NCBI RefSeq assembly: GCF_000711195.1
Contig: NZ_JOMR01000001.1
Location: 1,488,001 to 1,552,000, forward strand
Source of the DNA: Thiomicrospira pelophila DSM 1534
GTDB taxonomy: Bacteria; Pseudomonadota; Gammaproteobacteria; Thiomicrospirales; Thiomicrospiraceae
Direction of reading: 5' to 3'
DNA length: 64,000 nt
The notes beneath the pieces are model-generated. The model was not told where the DNA came from and did not search any database. It was given only the letters and a program-made list of their open reading frames with translations. The position numbers were made by a program, and so were the translations under genes. Of the stretch, positions 38,841-48,600 are shown in pieces. Each line of letters starts with the position of its first letter. Position 1 is the stretch's first letter.

Positions 38841-39929
38841 CTAAGGTTTATTCAAAATATAACGTCTAACGGCTCGATTATGTTCTTCTAGCGTGCTCGA
38901 AAAGTAATGTTCGCCATTGCCTTTTGAGACAAAATAAAGCGCATCCGATGCATCTGGGCGCAAAGCGGCACGAATTGATTCACGACTTGGCATCGCAATT
39001 GGGGTCGGCGTTAAGCCTCGGATACGATAGGTGTTATAAGGTGTTACCGTATCTAAGCCTTCGCGACCAATATGACCTTGATAACGTTCACCCATGCCAT
39101 AAATAACGGTTGGATCGGTTTGTAAACGCATGCCTTTTTGCAAACGCCTAATAAAGACCCCTGCAACCTGATGACGCTCATGCGCGACGCCGGTTTCTTT
39201 TTCAATGATCGAAGCTAAGGTTAAAGCTTCATAAGGTGTTTTTAACGGTAAACCACCATCACGTGTCGACCATTCGGCTTCTAAAGTTTGCTTCATGGCT
39301 GCGATCGCGCGCTTAACCAGTTCAAGATCGGTTTCACCTTTATGATAATGATAAGTCTCAGGTAACAACCAACCCTCAAGATGCTCGGTCACTCCCATTT
39401 TTTCGCCAAGTGTTTGCCAATCTGATGCTTGCATGACCTGATTAAGCTTTGGTAGTTGCTGTAGTTTTTGTTTTACTTCCGCCAAACTATCACCCGGAAT
39501 AATCGCAAAAGGATAACTTACATTTCGCCCTGAAACCAAGGCTTGCATTAAAGCTCGAAAGTCCCACGCTGGTTGAATCATAAATTCGCCAGGTTTGAGA
39601 TTGTTGGCTTGCTGATTAAGACGTAAATACCAAACAAACGCCTCTGGATTTTTCAACATACCGGCCTGATTAAGTTGTCTCGCCATGGCTTTTGCAGAAG
39701 CACCTTTGGGCAATTCAACAATTTGTGGTTGAGCAGAACTTGATATGGGACTATGAGATATGTGATAAGCCCAAGCCAATCCAGCGATCAGAAGAACTAA
39801 CAGACTGAATAGGCTGATAAGTCCGATGCGCGTCACAAACAACAGACGACTTAGTCGAGCCACTTGGCTAGATAATTGTTGGGTTTTGGTAACCGAACCT
39901 TTGTGTTGAGATTGACGTGACTTAGGCAT
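38841..39929 (-). CDS. mltG: endolytic peptidoglycan transglycosylase MltG
   Basis: Membrane-anchored lytic transglycosylase of 362 residues that cuts nascent glycan strands. One membrane segment (about residues 37-58) precedes a LysM-like and YceG domain with the catalytic Glu in LASIIEKETG. LQTDPTVIYGMG and NTYRIRGLTPTPIAMPS are family hallmarks. The ATG at 39929 has GAGGGTT upstream; the longer frame would overlap pabC. Confidence 0.92.
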   Translation of the reverse strand: MPKSRQSQHKGSVTKTQQLSSQVARLSRLLFVTRIGLISLFSLLVLLIAGLAWAYHISHSPISSSAQPQIVELPKGASAKAMARQLNQAGMLKNPEAFVWYLRLNQQANNLKPGEFMIQPAWDFRALMQALVSGRNVSYPFAIIPGDSLAEVKQKLQQLPKLNQVMQASDWQTLGEKMGVTEHLEGWLLPETYHYHKGETDLELVKRAIAAMKQTLEAEWSTRDGGLPLKTPYEALTLASIIEKETGVAHERHQVAGVFIRRLQKGMRLQTDPTVIYGMGERYQGHIGREGLDTVTPYNTYRIRGLTPTPIAMPSRESIRAALRPDASDALYFVSKGNGEHYFSSTLEEHNRAVRRYILNKP

Positions 39930-39957
39930 AACCCTCGACTTTCTAGTTGCGTTAAAA

Positions 39958-40830
39958 TTAATCAAATCCTGGCTGGTTTAAATTCCATAACCACCAGGCC
40001 TGGTGAATCATCTGAACAGGCTCGATAGCATAATCAATCGCAACCTTGTCGCTTATTATAAGTTGTTTAATCGCTTGAACACCGCGAACTGCATTGCAAA
40101 CGAATACGGCTTCAGCAGTTCTCAATTCACTCAATGAAATGGTTTTTTCTTGCCAATTTAAATCCAAGCTTAAATTCTTTAAGGCTGACAAACAGGTACC
40201 TTTTACACCACTTAAATCCAACTTAGGCGTCAAAGCTTGGCGGCCATGCGAGGTTTGGTTAATTAATACAATATTTGACTGAGTGCCACCTACTAAATGA
40301 CCGAATTCATTGAACATTAGGCCTTCATCGAATTCATTGTCAACCACTTCATTTCGTGCCAATACGTTTTCTAGCCGGTTTAAATGTTTTAAACCAGCCA
40401 TGCTTGGGTTAATTGACGCGGCAGTTTGACAAATCATTGCGCTGAGCTCAACCAAGCTTGGGGCAACATCCGTTGGTTGAAAAGGAGTCGGCATCACATA
40501 AATTAAACGATGTAAATTTGAAGGTTTAGGTGGCGCATAACCACGTCCACCCGTACCTCGTGTCACAATCAACTTCAGTATACAAAAGCCGTCACTCGCT
40601 GACTCGTATAAAGCCGTTTGTAATTCATTTATCAGTTGGTTTTTATCTATTTCACCGAGTCGTAACGTTTGCAAACTCTCTTGAATACGCTGCCAGTGGC
40701 CCAACCAATTAAGTGGTTTTTTCTGATAACACAGGATGGTGGTAAAAAAACCATCACCATAAGCCAATCCCCTGTCATAGGCGAGCAACTGCTCAGTCGG
40801 CTCCCCGTTTAACCAGGCCTGTTGGTTCAT
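39958..40830 (-). CDS. pabC: aminodeoxychorismate lyase
   Basis: PLP-dependent fold-type IV enzyme of 290 residues releasing p-aminobenzoate and pyruvate from aminodeoxychorismate for folate synthesis. DRGLAYGDGFFTT is the N-terminal family motif, and the PLP Lys lies in MAGLKHLNRLENVLA. The start overlaps the pabB stop as ATGA. Palindrome copies lie at both ends of the gene (40812, 11/12; 39993, perfect), both encoding QAW. Confidence 0.9.
   Translation of the reverse strand: MNQQAWLNGEPTEQLLAYDRGLAYGDGFFTTILCYQKKPLNWLGHWQRIQESLQTLRLGEIDKNQLINELQTALYESASDGFCILKLIVTRGTGGRGYAPPKPSNLHRLIYVMPTPFQPTDVAPSLVELSAMICQTAASINPSMAGLKHLNRLENVLARNEVVDNEFDEGLMFNEFGHLVGGTQSNIVLINQTSHGRQALTPKLDLSGVKGTCLSALKNLSLDLNWQEKTISLSELRTAEAVFVCNAVRGVQAIKQLIISDKVAIDYAIEPVQMIHQAWWLWNLNQPGFD
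39993..40004. repeat. iterated palindrome, perfect copy 9
   Basis: Near the 3' end of pabC, read as HQAW. Confidence 0.9.
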
Positions 40831-42251
40831 GAGATAGTTGTCTCGTTCGTCTCGCAACCCAATGCGCGCAATAAACCTTTGGCCTTATGCCGAGTTTCTT
40901 TAAGCTCACCCGACGCAACTGAATCCGCCACAATGCCAGCACCCGCACGAAAACGCAATTGGTCTTGTTGTTGAATAAAACTACGAATTAAAATATTAAA
41001 GTCCATTGAGCCATCGCGATTAATGTAACCGACTGAGCCAGTATAAGCATCCCTAGGCCCGCTTTCCAATTCAGAAATAATTTGCATACAGCGAATTTTG
41101 GGACAGCCAGTAATCGTCCCTCCGGGGAACAAAGCGTGAACTACTTGGAGAGGACTAATGCCACGTTTAAGTTGGCCGCGGACATTCGAAACAATATGAT
41201 GGACATGTTCATAGGTTTCGATCACCATCAGCTCATTCACCTCAACGCTACCCGGCTCGCAAATACGCCCCAAGTCATTACGTTCAAGATCAATCAACAT
41301 AATATGTTCTGCGCGTTCTTTAGGATGCGAAATTAATTCTTCCATTAAGGCTTGATCCTGCACTAGTGAATCACTGCGCTTGCGTGTACCCGCAATCGGA
41401 CGTGTATCTACACACTGTGTTTGCGCGCTGTAACGCACTAAACGCTCCGGTGATGAACTAATAATTGCCCAGGGGTCTGGAAAATTTCCAGCAGGCTGTG
41501 AGAACTGAACCAAACAAGCAAATGGGGCTGGATTATGTTGACGTAATTGACGATAGACATCAATTGGTCTTGACTTTTTAGCTAGGTCAATTTGCCATTC
41601 ACGCGACAAGTTCACCTGAAAGACATCCCCAGCCAAAATATAGTTTTTTATGCCCTCTACACCCTGCAAAAATGAAGGTTCAGCTTCTTCACTTACGCCT
41701 GCCACCTCAATTGCAAAACTCGCCCTTTCAGCTTGTGGTGGCTGAACAAACTGCGCGTAATCGCGTTGCATATGTTCAACACAATCTGCGTATTCAGGCT
41801 CGGCCACAAAGCAGACTTGCTGTAGATGATGATCAACAATAATTGCCGCAGGAAATCGTTGTAAAACAGCCAAGGGTAAAGTTGATTCGGCCAAGTTTAA
41901 GCAGGGCTCAACCACCTGCGCATATTCGTACGAAAAATAACCAAACCACCCCCCACTAAAAGGCAAATCATCCACCAGGCCTGGTGTTTGTTCTAAACTG
42001 GAGAACTCGGTTTCAAATTGTTCAACAAAGCTCGTGGCAGAATTCAGATCTTGTAATACATGGGTCTGCTGAGGAAAGGCGAACAAGATTTCAAACCGGC
42101 CTAAACTATCCGCTTGATTAGGGTCGCCTTTGGCAACACTTTCCAATAAATGCGGGTAGCGCTCTGGAAGATGCTCTGACAATAACGTCAGATCAGAAAA
42201 AACTAAGGGCTGTCGAATGACAGCCCGAGTGGTTTGCGATAAGTCACGCAT
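40827..42251 (-). CDS. pabB: aminodeoxychorismate synthase component I
   Basis: Aminates chorismate in p-aminobenzoate synthesis. Its 474 residues show the chorismate-binding block: VFQVNLSREW, SSSPERLV, RPIAGTRKR, the ERAEHIMLIDLERNDLGRIC segment and GGTITGCPKIRCM, in which Lys is the nucleophile. Anthranilate synthase (TrpE) shares these motifs, but coupling to pabC favours PabB. E. coli lacks pabB at this locus. Confidence 0.9.
   Translation of the reverse strand: MRDLSQTTRAVIRQPLVFSDLTLLSEHLPERYPHLLESVAKGDPNQADSLGRFEILFAFPQQTHVLQDLNSATSFVEQFETEFSSLEQTPGLVDDLPFSGGWFGYFSYEYAQVVEPCLNLAESTLPLAVLQRFPAAIIVDHHLQQVCFVAEPEYADCVEHMQRDYAQFVQPPQAERASFAIEVAGVSEEAEPSFLQGVEGIKNYILAGDVFQVNLSREWQIDLAKKSRPIDVYRQLRQHNPAPFACLVQFSQPAGNFPDPWAIISSSPERLVRYSAQTQCVDTRPIAGTRKRSDSLVQDQALMEELISHPKERAEHIMLIDLERNDLGRICEPGSVEVNELMVIETYEHVHHIVSNVRGQLKRGISPLQVVHALFPGGTITGCPKIRCMQIISELESGPRDAYTGSVGYINRDGSMDFNILIRSFIQQQDQLRFRAGAGIVADSVASGELKETRHKAKGLLRALGCETNETTIS
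41974..41985. repeat. iterated palindrome, perfect copy 10
   Basis: Within pabB, read as PGLV. Confidence 0.9.
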
Positions 42252-42260
42252 AATGCCTGA

Positions 42261-43502
42261 TTATTTTACTCGCCCTAATACCAAACTGGCATTGGTTCCA
42301 CCAAAGCCAAATGAATTAGACAGCGCATAATCAATATTGGCATCACGTGCTTCGTGAGGCACATAATCTAAATCACACCCTTCATCTGGGTTGTCTAGAT
42401 TGATAGTAGGTGGCAAAACTTGGTCATATAATGCCAAAGTCGAGAAAATCGCTTCAATCGCACCGGCGGCACCTAACGAGTGTCCAATCATAGACTTAGT
42501 TGAACTCATCGCTAGTTTATAAGCATGATCGCCAAAGGTCGATTTAACCGCTGCGTTTTCACATACATCACCAGCTGGTGTAGACGTGCCATGTGCATTG
42601 ATATAGCCTATTTTTGACTTGTCCAAGCCCGCATTACGCAACGCATTTGTCATACAACGAGCCGCGCCTTCGCCACCTTGAGCTGGCAGAGTCATGTGAT
42701 AAGCGTCACCACTCATGCCAAAGCCCAGTACTTCACCGTAAATTTTAGCACCACGTGCTTTTGCATGTTCATATTCCTCTAGCACAACCGCACCTGCGCC
42801 ATCGGCCAATACAAAACCATCACGATCTTTATCCCAAGGGCGACTTGCCGCTTGTGGGTCATCGTTGCGCGTTGAAAGCGCACGAGCGGCCGCAAAACCA
42901 GCCAAGCCTAATTCGGTTGTAGAGTATTCTGCTCCACCCGCGACCATCACGTCGGCATCGCCGTATTCTATTAAGCGGGCTGCATCACCGATACTGTGTG
43001 TACCTGTTGCACAAGCCGTTACCAAGGCTAAATTCGGGCCCTTCAAACCATACTTAATTGAGACATGGCCCGAGATCATATTGATAATTGCGCTCGGAAC
43101 AAAGAAGGGAGAAACCTTTCTAGGCCCCCCCGCTTGGCATACAGCGTGTTGGGCTTCAATCGTGCCAATGCCACCAATACCAGAACCAATTGATACACCA
43201 ATTCGCGTGGCATTTTCTTCAGTGACTTCTATACCTGAATCTTCAAAAGCTTGAATACCAACGGCAATCCCGTAATGAATAAACGGATCCATTTTTTTGG
43301 CTTCTTTAGGTGAAATATAAGTATTCACATCAAAATCTGCAATCGTACCGGCAAACTTAACTGAAAACTTCTCCGTATCGAATCTAGAGATAGGCGTGAT
43401 GCCACTTTTGCCAGCTTTGATATTTTCCCAAGTTTGCTGAACATTAAGCCCAACAGGAGTTAGCAAACCTAGACCTGTAATAACCACTCGACGCTTTGAC
43501 AA
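42261..43502 (-). CDS. fabF: beta-ketoacyl-ACP synthase II
   Basis: Condensing enzyme of type II fatty acid elongation, 413 residues. The thiolase fold carries the catalytic Cys164 in TACATGTHS, His in INAHGTSTP and His in [10 protein letters not shown]. Its position directly after acpP, separated by an intrinsic terminator, matches E. coli. FabF (not FabB) is supported by length and context. Confidence 0.96.
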   Translation of the reverse strand: MSKRRVVITGLGLLTPVGLNVQQTWENIKAGKSGITPISRFDTEKFSVKFAGTIADFDVNTYISPKEAKKMDPFIHYGIAVGIQAFEDSGIEVTEENATRIGVSIGSGIGGIGTIEAQHAVCQAGGPRKVSPFFVPSAIINMISGHVSIKYGLKGPNLALVTACATGTHSIGDAARLIEYGDADVMVAGGAEYSTTELGLAGFAAARALSTRNDDPQAASRPWDKDRDGFVLADGAGAVVLEEYEHAKARGAKIYGEVLGFGMSGDAYHMTLPAQGGEGAARCMTNALRNAGLDKSKIGYINAHGTSTPAGDVCENAAVKSTFGDHAYKLAMSSTKSMIGHSLGAAGAIEAIFSTLALYDQVLPPTINLDNPDEGCDLDYVPHEARDANIDYALSNSFGFGGTNASLVLGRVK

Positions 43503-43576
43503 AGTAAAATCCTCCTAAACTCGTCACCAACTTAATGCAAACGCTTTCACCAAACACTAAATCTTAATCCAGATAT

Positions 43577-43604
43577 AAAAAAAGCCGTTTACACGGCTTT
43601 TTTT
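43577..43604 (-). terminator. terminator/attenuator between acpP and fabF
   Basis: AAAAAAAGCCGT and ACGGCTTTTTTT flank a 4-nt loop, a strong symmetrical hairpin with T runs on both strands. Partial termination here would give more acyl carrier protein than FabF. Confidence 0.88.
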
Positions 43605-43623
43605 GATCACGTAACGTGGAAAA

Positions 43624-43860
43624 TTATTCCATGTTAGCGTTGATGTAAGAAACGGCTTGCGCTAGCGTAGAGATTTTCTCTGCTTCTTCGTCAGGAATTT
43701 CGCAATCAAACTCTTCTTCCAAAGCCATAACTAATTCAACGGTGTCTAGTGAGTCCGCGCCCAAATCATCAACGAAAGAAGCGTCAGGTGTAACTTGCGC
43801 TTCCTCTACACCTAGCTGCTCAACTACGATTTTTTTAACGCGATCTTCAATACTGCTCAT
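43624..43860 (-). CDS. acpP: acyl carrier protein
   Basis: A 78-residue acidic helical carrier of fatty acyl chains. The phosphopantetheine Ser37 lies in [27 protein letters not shown] precedes the ATG. It lies 123 bp after fabG. Confidence 0.97.
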   Translation of the reverse strand: MSSIEDRVKKIVVEQLGVEEAQVTPDASFVDDLGADSLDTVELVMALEEEFDCEIPDEEAEKISTLAQAVSYINANME

Positions 43861-43983
43861 GGATAATCTCCAACTCTTACTTTAATGATGAAAAAAATTT
43901 AATGTATTTTGTACTCAGGGAACTAAATTTTCAAGCTTTTTAATGAAATAAAAGCCTAAAAAATCGAATTTTTTGATATTCGG

Positions 43984-44724
43984 TCACACCATGACCATAC
44001 CACCGTTGACATTAATCGTCTGCCCAGTAATGTAAGCTCCGCCTTCTGACGCTAAGAAAGTGACCGCTTTCGCGATATCTTCCGGCGAGCCCAAACGGCT
44101 CAAAGGAATTTGTTCAGTTAGCGCTTTTCTCTGTTCTTCGGGTAGCGAACGCGTCATGTCAGTATCAATAAACCCTGGTGCAACCGTATTAACAGTAATG
44201 CCGCGTGAGCCAACCTCACGTGCTAAAGACTTGCCAAAGCCGATAATCCCAGCTTTAGCCGCCGCATAGTTAGTTTGACCGGCATTTCCCATCACGCCAA
44301 CCACCGATGCAATATTAATAATACGACCTTGTTTGGCTTTCATCATGCCACGCAAACAGGCTTTACTCATACGGTACACAGAGCTTAAATTTGTTTGAAT
44401 AATATCGTCCCACTCATCATCTTTCATGCGCATGAGCAAGTTATCACGAGTAATGCCTGCATTATTGACCAAAATTGTAGGTGTACCAAACTCTTTGGTG
44501 ATCTGATCCATAATTGAGGCAATTTGATCCGCATCGGTTACATTCAGTGCTAAACCTTGACCTTTACCGCCGGACTGCTTGATGTAATCCGTAATCGCTT
44601 GAGCGCCTGATTCCGAGGTTGCGGTACCAATCACGGTTGCTCCTTGGGCTAGTAAATCCAGGGTAATGGCTTTGCCAATCCCGCGACTCGCGCCTGTAAC
44701 CAGGGCAATATTTCCAGTTAACAT
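43984..44724 (-). CDS. fabG: 3-oxoacyl-ACP reductase
   Basis: NADPH-dependent short-chain dehydrogenase of 246 residues, the ketoreduction step of fatty acid elongation. Cofactor loop TGASRGIGKA; catalytic S140, Y153 and K157; NNAG at 87-90. It lies in the plsX-fabH-fabD-fabG-acpP operon, 8 bp after fabD. Confidence 0.96.
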   Translation of the reverse strand: MLTGNIALVTGASRGIGKAITLDLLAQGATVIGTATSESGAQAITDYIKQSGGKGQGLALNVTDADQIASIMDQITKEFGTPTILVNNAGITRDNLLMRMKDDEWDDIIQTNLSSVYRMSKACLRGMMKAKQGRIINIASVVGVMGNAGQTNYAAAKAGIIGFGKSLAREVGSRGITVNTVAPGFIDTDMTRSLPEEQRKALTEQIPLSRLGSPEDIAKAVTFLASEGGAYITGQTINVNGGMVMV

Positions 44725-44732
44725 AATGGCTC

Positions 44733-45665
44733 CTACAATCCTTCTATTGCTTGGGCTAATGTAGCAGAATCGAAAATAGTTTCAACCGCCATGCGACGGT
44801 CAATACGACGATTTAAACCGGCCAACACTTTACCTGGGCCCAGTTCATATAATTTTTCAACACCTTCAGCTTTCATTTTCTCAACGGTTTTAACCCATTG
44901 AACTGGGCAGTATAACTGCTCAACTAAAGCTGATTTTATTTGCGCCTGATCCGCATGACACTCAACATCTACATTATGTAGCACCGAGACGTTTGGTGAT
45001 TCAAATGTCATATTATCTAGTTTTGATTTTAATGCCTCTGCCGCAGGTTTCATCAAAGCACAATGCGATGGTACGCTAACCGGCAAGGCGACGACTTTTT
45101 TAGCACCTAGCTCTTCGGCACGCTGCATAGCGCGTTCAACCGCTGCGACCTCACCTGCAATGACAACCTGGCCTGGTGAATTGAAATTTACAGCTTCTAC
45201 GACACCACCTTGCGCTGAATCAGCACACAATTCAACGACCTGCTGATCCTCCAGACCTAATACAGCGGCCATCGCGCCTTTACCAGCGGGCACAGCCGAC
45301 TGCATTAATTGACCGCGTGCTGCCACCAACTCAATACCTTGCGCTAGACTCATGACACCAGCCGCCACTAACGCCGTATATTCACCTAACGAGTGACCAG
45401 CCATAAAGCTAGGCTGTAAATCTGGTTTTTGTGCCTGCATCGCTCGAAAAACGGCAATGCCAGAAGCCAACATAGCTGGCTGAGTAACATCTGTTTGGTT
45501 TAAGCGAGCCTCTGGACCATTTTGAACCACATCCCACAAATCATAGCCCAGAACAGCGGAAGCTTCATTAAATACTTCTGTAACGACGGGGTGATTGGCA
45601 GCTAAGTCACTAAGCATACCGATAGATTGTGACCCTTGACCAGGAAAAACAAACGCGTATTTCAT
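44733..45665 (-). CDS. fabD: malonyl-CoA:ACP transacylase
   Basis: Loads malonyl groups onto ACP; 310 residues. GQGSQ at the N-terminus, the nucleophile Ser92 in GHSLGEYTAL, and a His in the PVSVPSHCALM segment. It lies between fabH and fabG in the fatty-acid operon. Confidence 0.96.
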   Translation of the reverse strand: MKYAFVFPGQGSQSIGMLSDLAANHPVVTEVFNEASAVLGYDLWDVVQNGPEARLNQTDVTQPAMLASGIAVFRAMQAQKPDLQPSFMAGHSLGEYTALVAAGVMSLAQGIELVAARGQLMQSAVPAGKGAMAAVLGLEDQQVVELCADSAQGGVVEAVNFNSPGQVVIAGEVAAVERAMQRAEELGAKKVVALPVSVPSHCALMKPAAEALKSKLDNMTFESPNVSVLHNVDVECHADQAQIKSALVEQLYCPVQWVKTVEKMKAEGVEKLYELGPGKVLAGLNRRIDRRMAVETIFDSATLAQAIEGL

Positions 45666-45717
45666 AATAAACCTTTAAACAAATATTCTAGTTGGCTTTA
45701 GCCAGGTTAAAACAAAT

Positions 45718-46695
45718 TTAATAACGGATTAAAGCCGATCCCCAGGTAAAGCCCCCACCAAACGCTTCCATTAGAATAAGCTGCCCACGCTGGATACGAC
45801 CATCACGAATGGCTTCATCCAGTGCCATAGGTACGGATGCACTGGATGTGTTTGCATGTTTATTAACCGTCACAACCACCTGACTTTCTTTCAGTCCCAG
45901 TTTTTTACCCGTCGCACTGATGATGCGTAAGTTAGCTTGATGAGGCACCAACCAATCAATTTGATCTTTGGTTAAGCCATTTGCTTCTAGGGTTTCGTTG
46001 GCAATACGACTTAATGTATTCACCGCAACCTTAAACACCTCATTACCTTTCATCGACATAGTGCGTTCAGCGACATCGTCAGTTTGTGGTAATTTAGATG
46101 GGCCTGATGGTACGTGCAATAATGTTTCGTATTGACCATCAGCATGAATATGAGTCGATAAAATGCCCGGTTCACTTGACGCTTCAAGCACCACGGCACC
46201 CGCACCGTCACCAAACAAAATACAAGTCGTACGATCTGACCAATTCGTAATGCGAGACAAGGTTTCCGCTCCCACTACCAATACACGTTTTGCCATACCG
46301 GTTTTAATAAACTGATCCGCCACACTGATTGCGTAAACAAAACCAGTGCAAACCGCTTGCACATCAAACGCCGGACAGCCATGAATATCAAGGCGCTGCT
46401 GTAATAGACAAGCAGTACTCGGGAAAATTTTATCTGGCGTGGTGGTAGCAACAATAATCATATCAATCGACTGCGCATTGATTCCAGCCATTTCAATGGC
46501 TTTTAGCGAGGCTTGCTCGGCTAAATCACACGTCGTTTGATTGTCAGCAGCAATATGACGTTGCTCAATACCGGTTCTTTCACGAATCCACTCATCACTG
46601 GTATCTACCATGGTTTCGAGATCTTTATTCGTCAGCACTTTTTCAGGCAAATAGCGGCCTGTACCAATAATTTTACTATAGATTTTTGAACTCAT
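45718..46695 (-). CDS. fabH: beta-ketoacyl-ACP synthase III
   Basis: Initiates fatty acid synthesis by condensing acetyl-CoA with malonyl-ACP; 325 residues. The catalytic triad is visible as C116 in [10 protein letters not shown], His in [10 protein letters not shown] and Asn in [10 protein letters not shown]. It overlaps plsX by 4 bp. Confidence 0.96.
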   Translation of the reverse strand: MSSKIYSKIIGTGRYLPEKVLTNKDLETMVDTSDEWIRERTGIEQRHIAADNQTTCDLAEQASLKAIEMAGINAQSIDMIIVATTTPDKIFPSTACLLQQRLDIHGCPAFDVQAVCTGFVYAISVADQFIKTGMAKRVLVVGAETLSRITNWSDRTTCILFGDGAGAVVLEASSEPGILSTHIHADGQYETLLHVPSGPSKLPQTDDVAERTMSMKGNEVFKVAVNTLSRIANETLEANGLTKDQIDWLVPHQANLRIISATGKKLGLKESQVVVTVNKHANTSSASVPMALDEAIRDGRIQRGQLILMEAFGGGFTWGSALIRY

Positions 46696-47735
46696 TCACT
46701 TACCACTTGGGTTGGCTGACTCAGTGCTTGCTGTTCCAATAGCTTCGAAACTTCGGCTTGGATACGCTCTGGTACGTTATTCATTACTTCTAAACGGGCT
46801 TCAGCAATCGCGTGAAAGAATGAGAAGCTATCAGCTCCACCGTGACTCTTGATAACGATCTTACGCAAACCTAAAAATGAAGCACCATTATAGCGACGCG
46901 GGTCAACTTTTTGCTTAAAGCTCTTCAGCACAGGCAGACTCAACAAGCCCACTATTTTGGTTAACCAGTTACGATTAAAGGCTTGTTTAAGATAGAACGA
47001 AATCATCTTAGCTACACCTTCCGAAGCTTTTAAGGCAATATTGCCATCAAAACCGTCGCAAGCGACCACGTCGACCGTACCTTTGAAAATATCATCTCCC
47101 TCTACATAACCAGCATAGTTAATAGAGGTTTGGCGCAGAATCTGCTGCGCCAATTTAATACGGTCATGCCCCTTCATCTCCTCTTCACCAATGTTCAACA
47201 AACCAACACTGGGATTAGGATTATTATCAATTGCGCGCGCTAAAACCGAACCCATGATGGCAAACTGAGCCAGACTTTCACCATCCGCGCCCACATTCGC
47301 ACCCAAATCCAGCATATGAACGTGACCATTGATCGTCGGCATAGATGTGCAAATCGCAGGGCGATAAATTCCAGGTAAAGTTTTTAAAACAAACTTAGCC
47401 GTGGCCATTAACGCTCCAGTATTACCCGCGCTCACACAGGCTTGCGCCTGGTCATCTTTCACCAAGTTCAAAGCAATACGCATTGACGATTGTTTTTTAT
47501 TACGCAGAGCGAATGAAGGCAAGTCATCCATATCAACCACTTGTTCAGCATGTTGAATAGACAAGTTTTCTGAGGTGAAATTAGCAAGCGTGAGCTGTTC
47601 ACGAATTAACGTCTCATCGCCCACTAAAATAATATGCAGATCTTTAAACTTTTTTAGCGCTTCGATCACCGCAGGAACAGTGACCTTTACACCATGGTCA
47701 CCGCCCATTGCATCTATAGACAGTGTAATTTTCAA
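46692..47735 (-). CDS. plsX: phosphate acyltransferase
   Basis: Converts acyl-ACP to acyl-phosphate for phospholipid synthesis; 347 residues. The family start [13 protein letters not shown] is present, with AGNTGALMA and GFDGNIALK. It starts 7 bp after the rpmF stop and overlaps fabH, so it is part of the rpmF-plsX-fab operon. Confidence 0.95.
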   Translation of the reverse strand: MKITLSIDAMGGDHGVKVTVPAVIEALKKFKDLHIILVGDETLIREQLTLANFTSENLSIQHAEQVVDMDDLPSFALRNKKQSSMRIALNLVKDDQAQACVSAGNTGALMATAKFVLKTLPGIYRPAICTSMPTINGHVHMLDLGANVGADGESLAQFAIMGSVLARAIDNNPNPSVGLLNIGEEEMKGHDRIKLAQQILRQTSINYAGYVEGDDIFKGTVDVVACDGFDGNIALKASEGVAKMISFYLKQAFNRNWLTKIVGLLSLPVLKSFKQKVDPRRYNGASFLGLRKIVIKSHGGADSFSFFHAIAEARLEVMNNVPERIQAEVSKLLEQQALSQPTQVVSE

Positions 47736-47741
47736 GACTAA

Positions 47742-47919
47742 TTATTCCTTATCTTGAATTACTTTCTTACCTTTGTAGTAACCATCAGCAGTGACATGAT
47801 GACGACGATGCACTTCACCCGTTGTAGCATCAACGGTCAAAGAAGCCGCAGTTAATGCATCATGTGAACGGCGCATACCGCGCTTTGAAGGGGTTTTTTT
47901 TGTTTTGTTGAACGGCCAT
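47742..47919 (-). pseudogene. rpmF: 50S ribosomal protein L32 with an apparent +1 frameshift
   Basis: From the ATG at 47919 (AGGAGA upstream) the frame reads MAVQQNKK and then, after an A8 run (47901-47894 on the reverse strand), [11 protein letters not shown] and stop, only 19 residues. In the next frame the sequence continues as a textbook L32: [41 protein letters not shown], ending at 47742 just before plsX. Seven A residues would give an intact protein of 58 residues. The gene is either rescued by slippage on the A8 run or the run was miscounted in sequencing. L32 is present in essentially all bacteria, so a true null is unlikely. Confidence 0.85.
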
Positions 47920-47989
47920 TTAAGTTCTCCTAATAAACACGCAAAATATAAAACTTCTACTCTTATGAAACGCTAAAGCGGATCGAGCC

Positions 47990-48499
47990 TTATTTTTTCA
48001 AATCTTGTAACTTGGCAAATGGGTTATCGTCAGCGGGCGATAACTCTACTTCTTCGAACGCCTCATCTTGCCAACTCAGCATCTCGCCTTCTTGTCGAGG
48101 CACCATCGGTATCGCTAATAGAACTTCGTCTTCAACCAATTCTAACAACGATACTTTGCCTTCTGGCATTTCATAAACCTCGATATCTTCATCAAGGTCT
48201 TCCGCCATCGACATGACCGAAACGTACACGCCTTGAGTTTGTCTATCAACCGGATAAACAAACGCTTCGAGCGTTCGCTGACATTCAAGAACGAGATCGG
48301 TTTTCACCGACAACTCGAACTGAGGTGTCTTTAATTGAGGATGACGACTGAAAACAATATCAACTTCAACCTCACCATTCGACTGCCTAACTTGATCGAG
48401 CAAACGCTTCATCGCAGACTGGTTGACACGAGCCTGAAAGCGCATATTATGTTCAGCACAGTGAACGGGATCGATCAAATCGGGAAGTTTCTCAAACAT
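47990..48499 (-). CDS. yceD: YceD/DUF177-family protein
   Basis: A 169-residue protein of the YceD family linked to 23S rRNA accumulation, always encoded before rpmF. LPDLIDPVHCAEHN at the N-terminus, VKTDLVLECQRTLEAFVYPV in the centre and an acidic C-terminal half (EDLDEDIEVYEMPEG) fit the family; the second Cys of the usual CxxC (LECQRC) is replaced by Thr here. No ribosome site precedes the ATG, and the promoter is so close that the mRNA may be leaderless. Confidence 0.9.
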   Translation of the reverse strand: MFEKLPDLIDPVHCAEHNMRFQARVNQSAMKRLLDQVRQSNGEVEVDIVFSRHPQLKTPQFELSVKTDLVLECQRTLEAFVYPVDRQTQGVYVSVMSMAEDLDEDIEVYEMPEGKVSLLELVEDEVLLAIPMVPRQEGEMLSWQDEAFEEVELSPADDNPFAKLQDLKK

Positions 48500-48507
48500 G
48501 GCGGGGA

Positions 48508-48536
48508 ATGATACTCTCAGAAAGTGTTTCTGTCAA
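48508..48536 (-). promoter_or_regulatory. sigma-70 promoter of the yceD-rpmF-plsX-fab operon
   Basis: On the reverse strand TTGACA (48536-48531) and TATCAT (48513-48508) have a 17-bp spacer. The expected start of transcription, near 48501, is only one or two bases before the yceD ATG at 48499. Confidence 0.8.
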
Positions 48537-48600
48537 AACTTTCACAGACTTACCGCACTATTTTTACGCATAAAACCTTTTATTAAATTAAAGGAACAAA

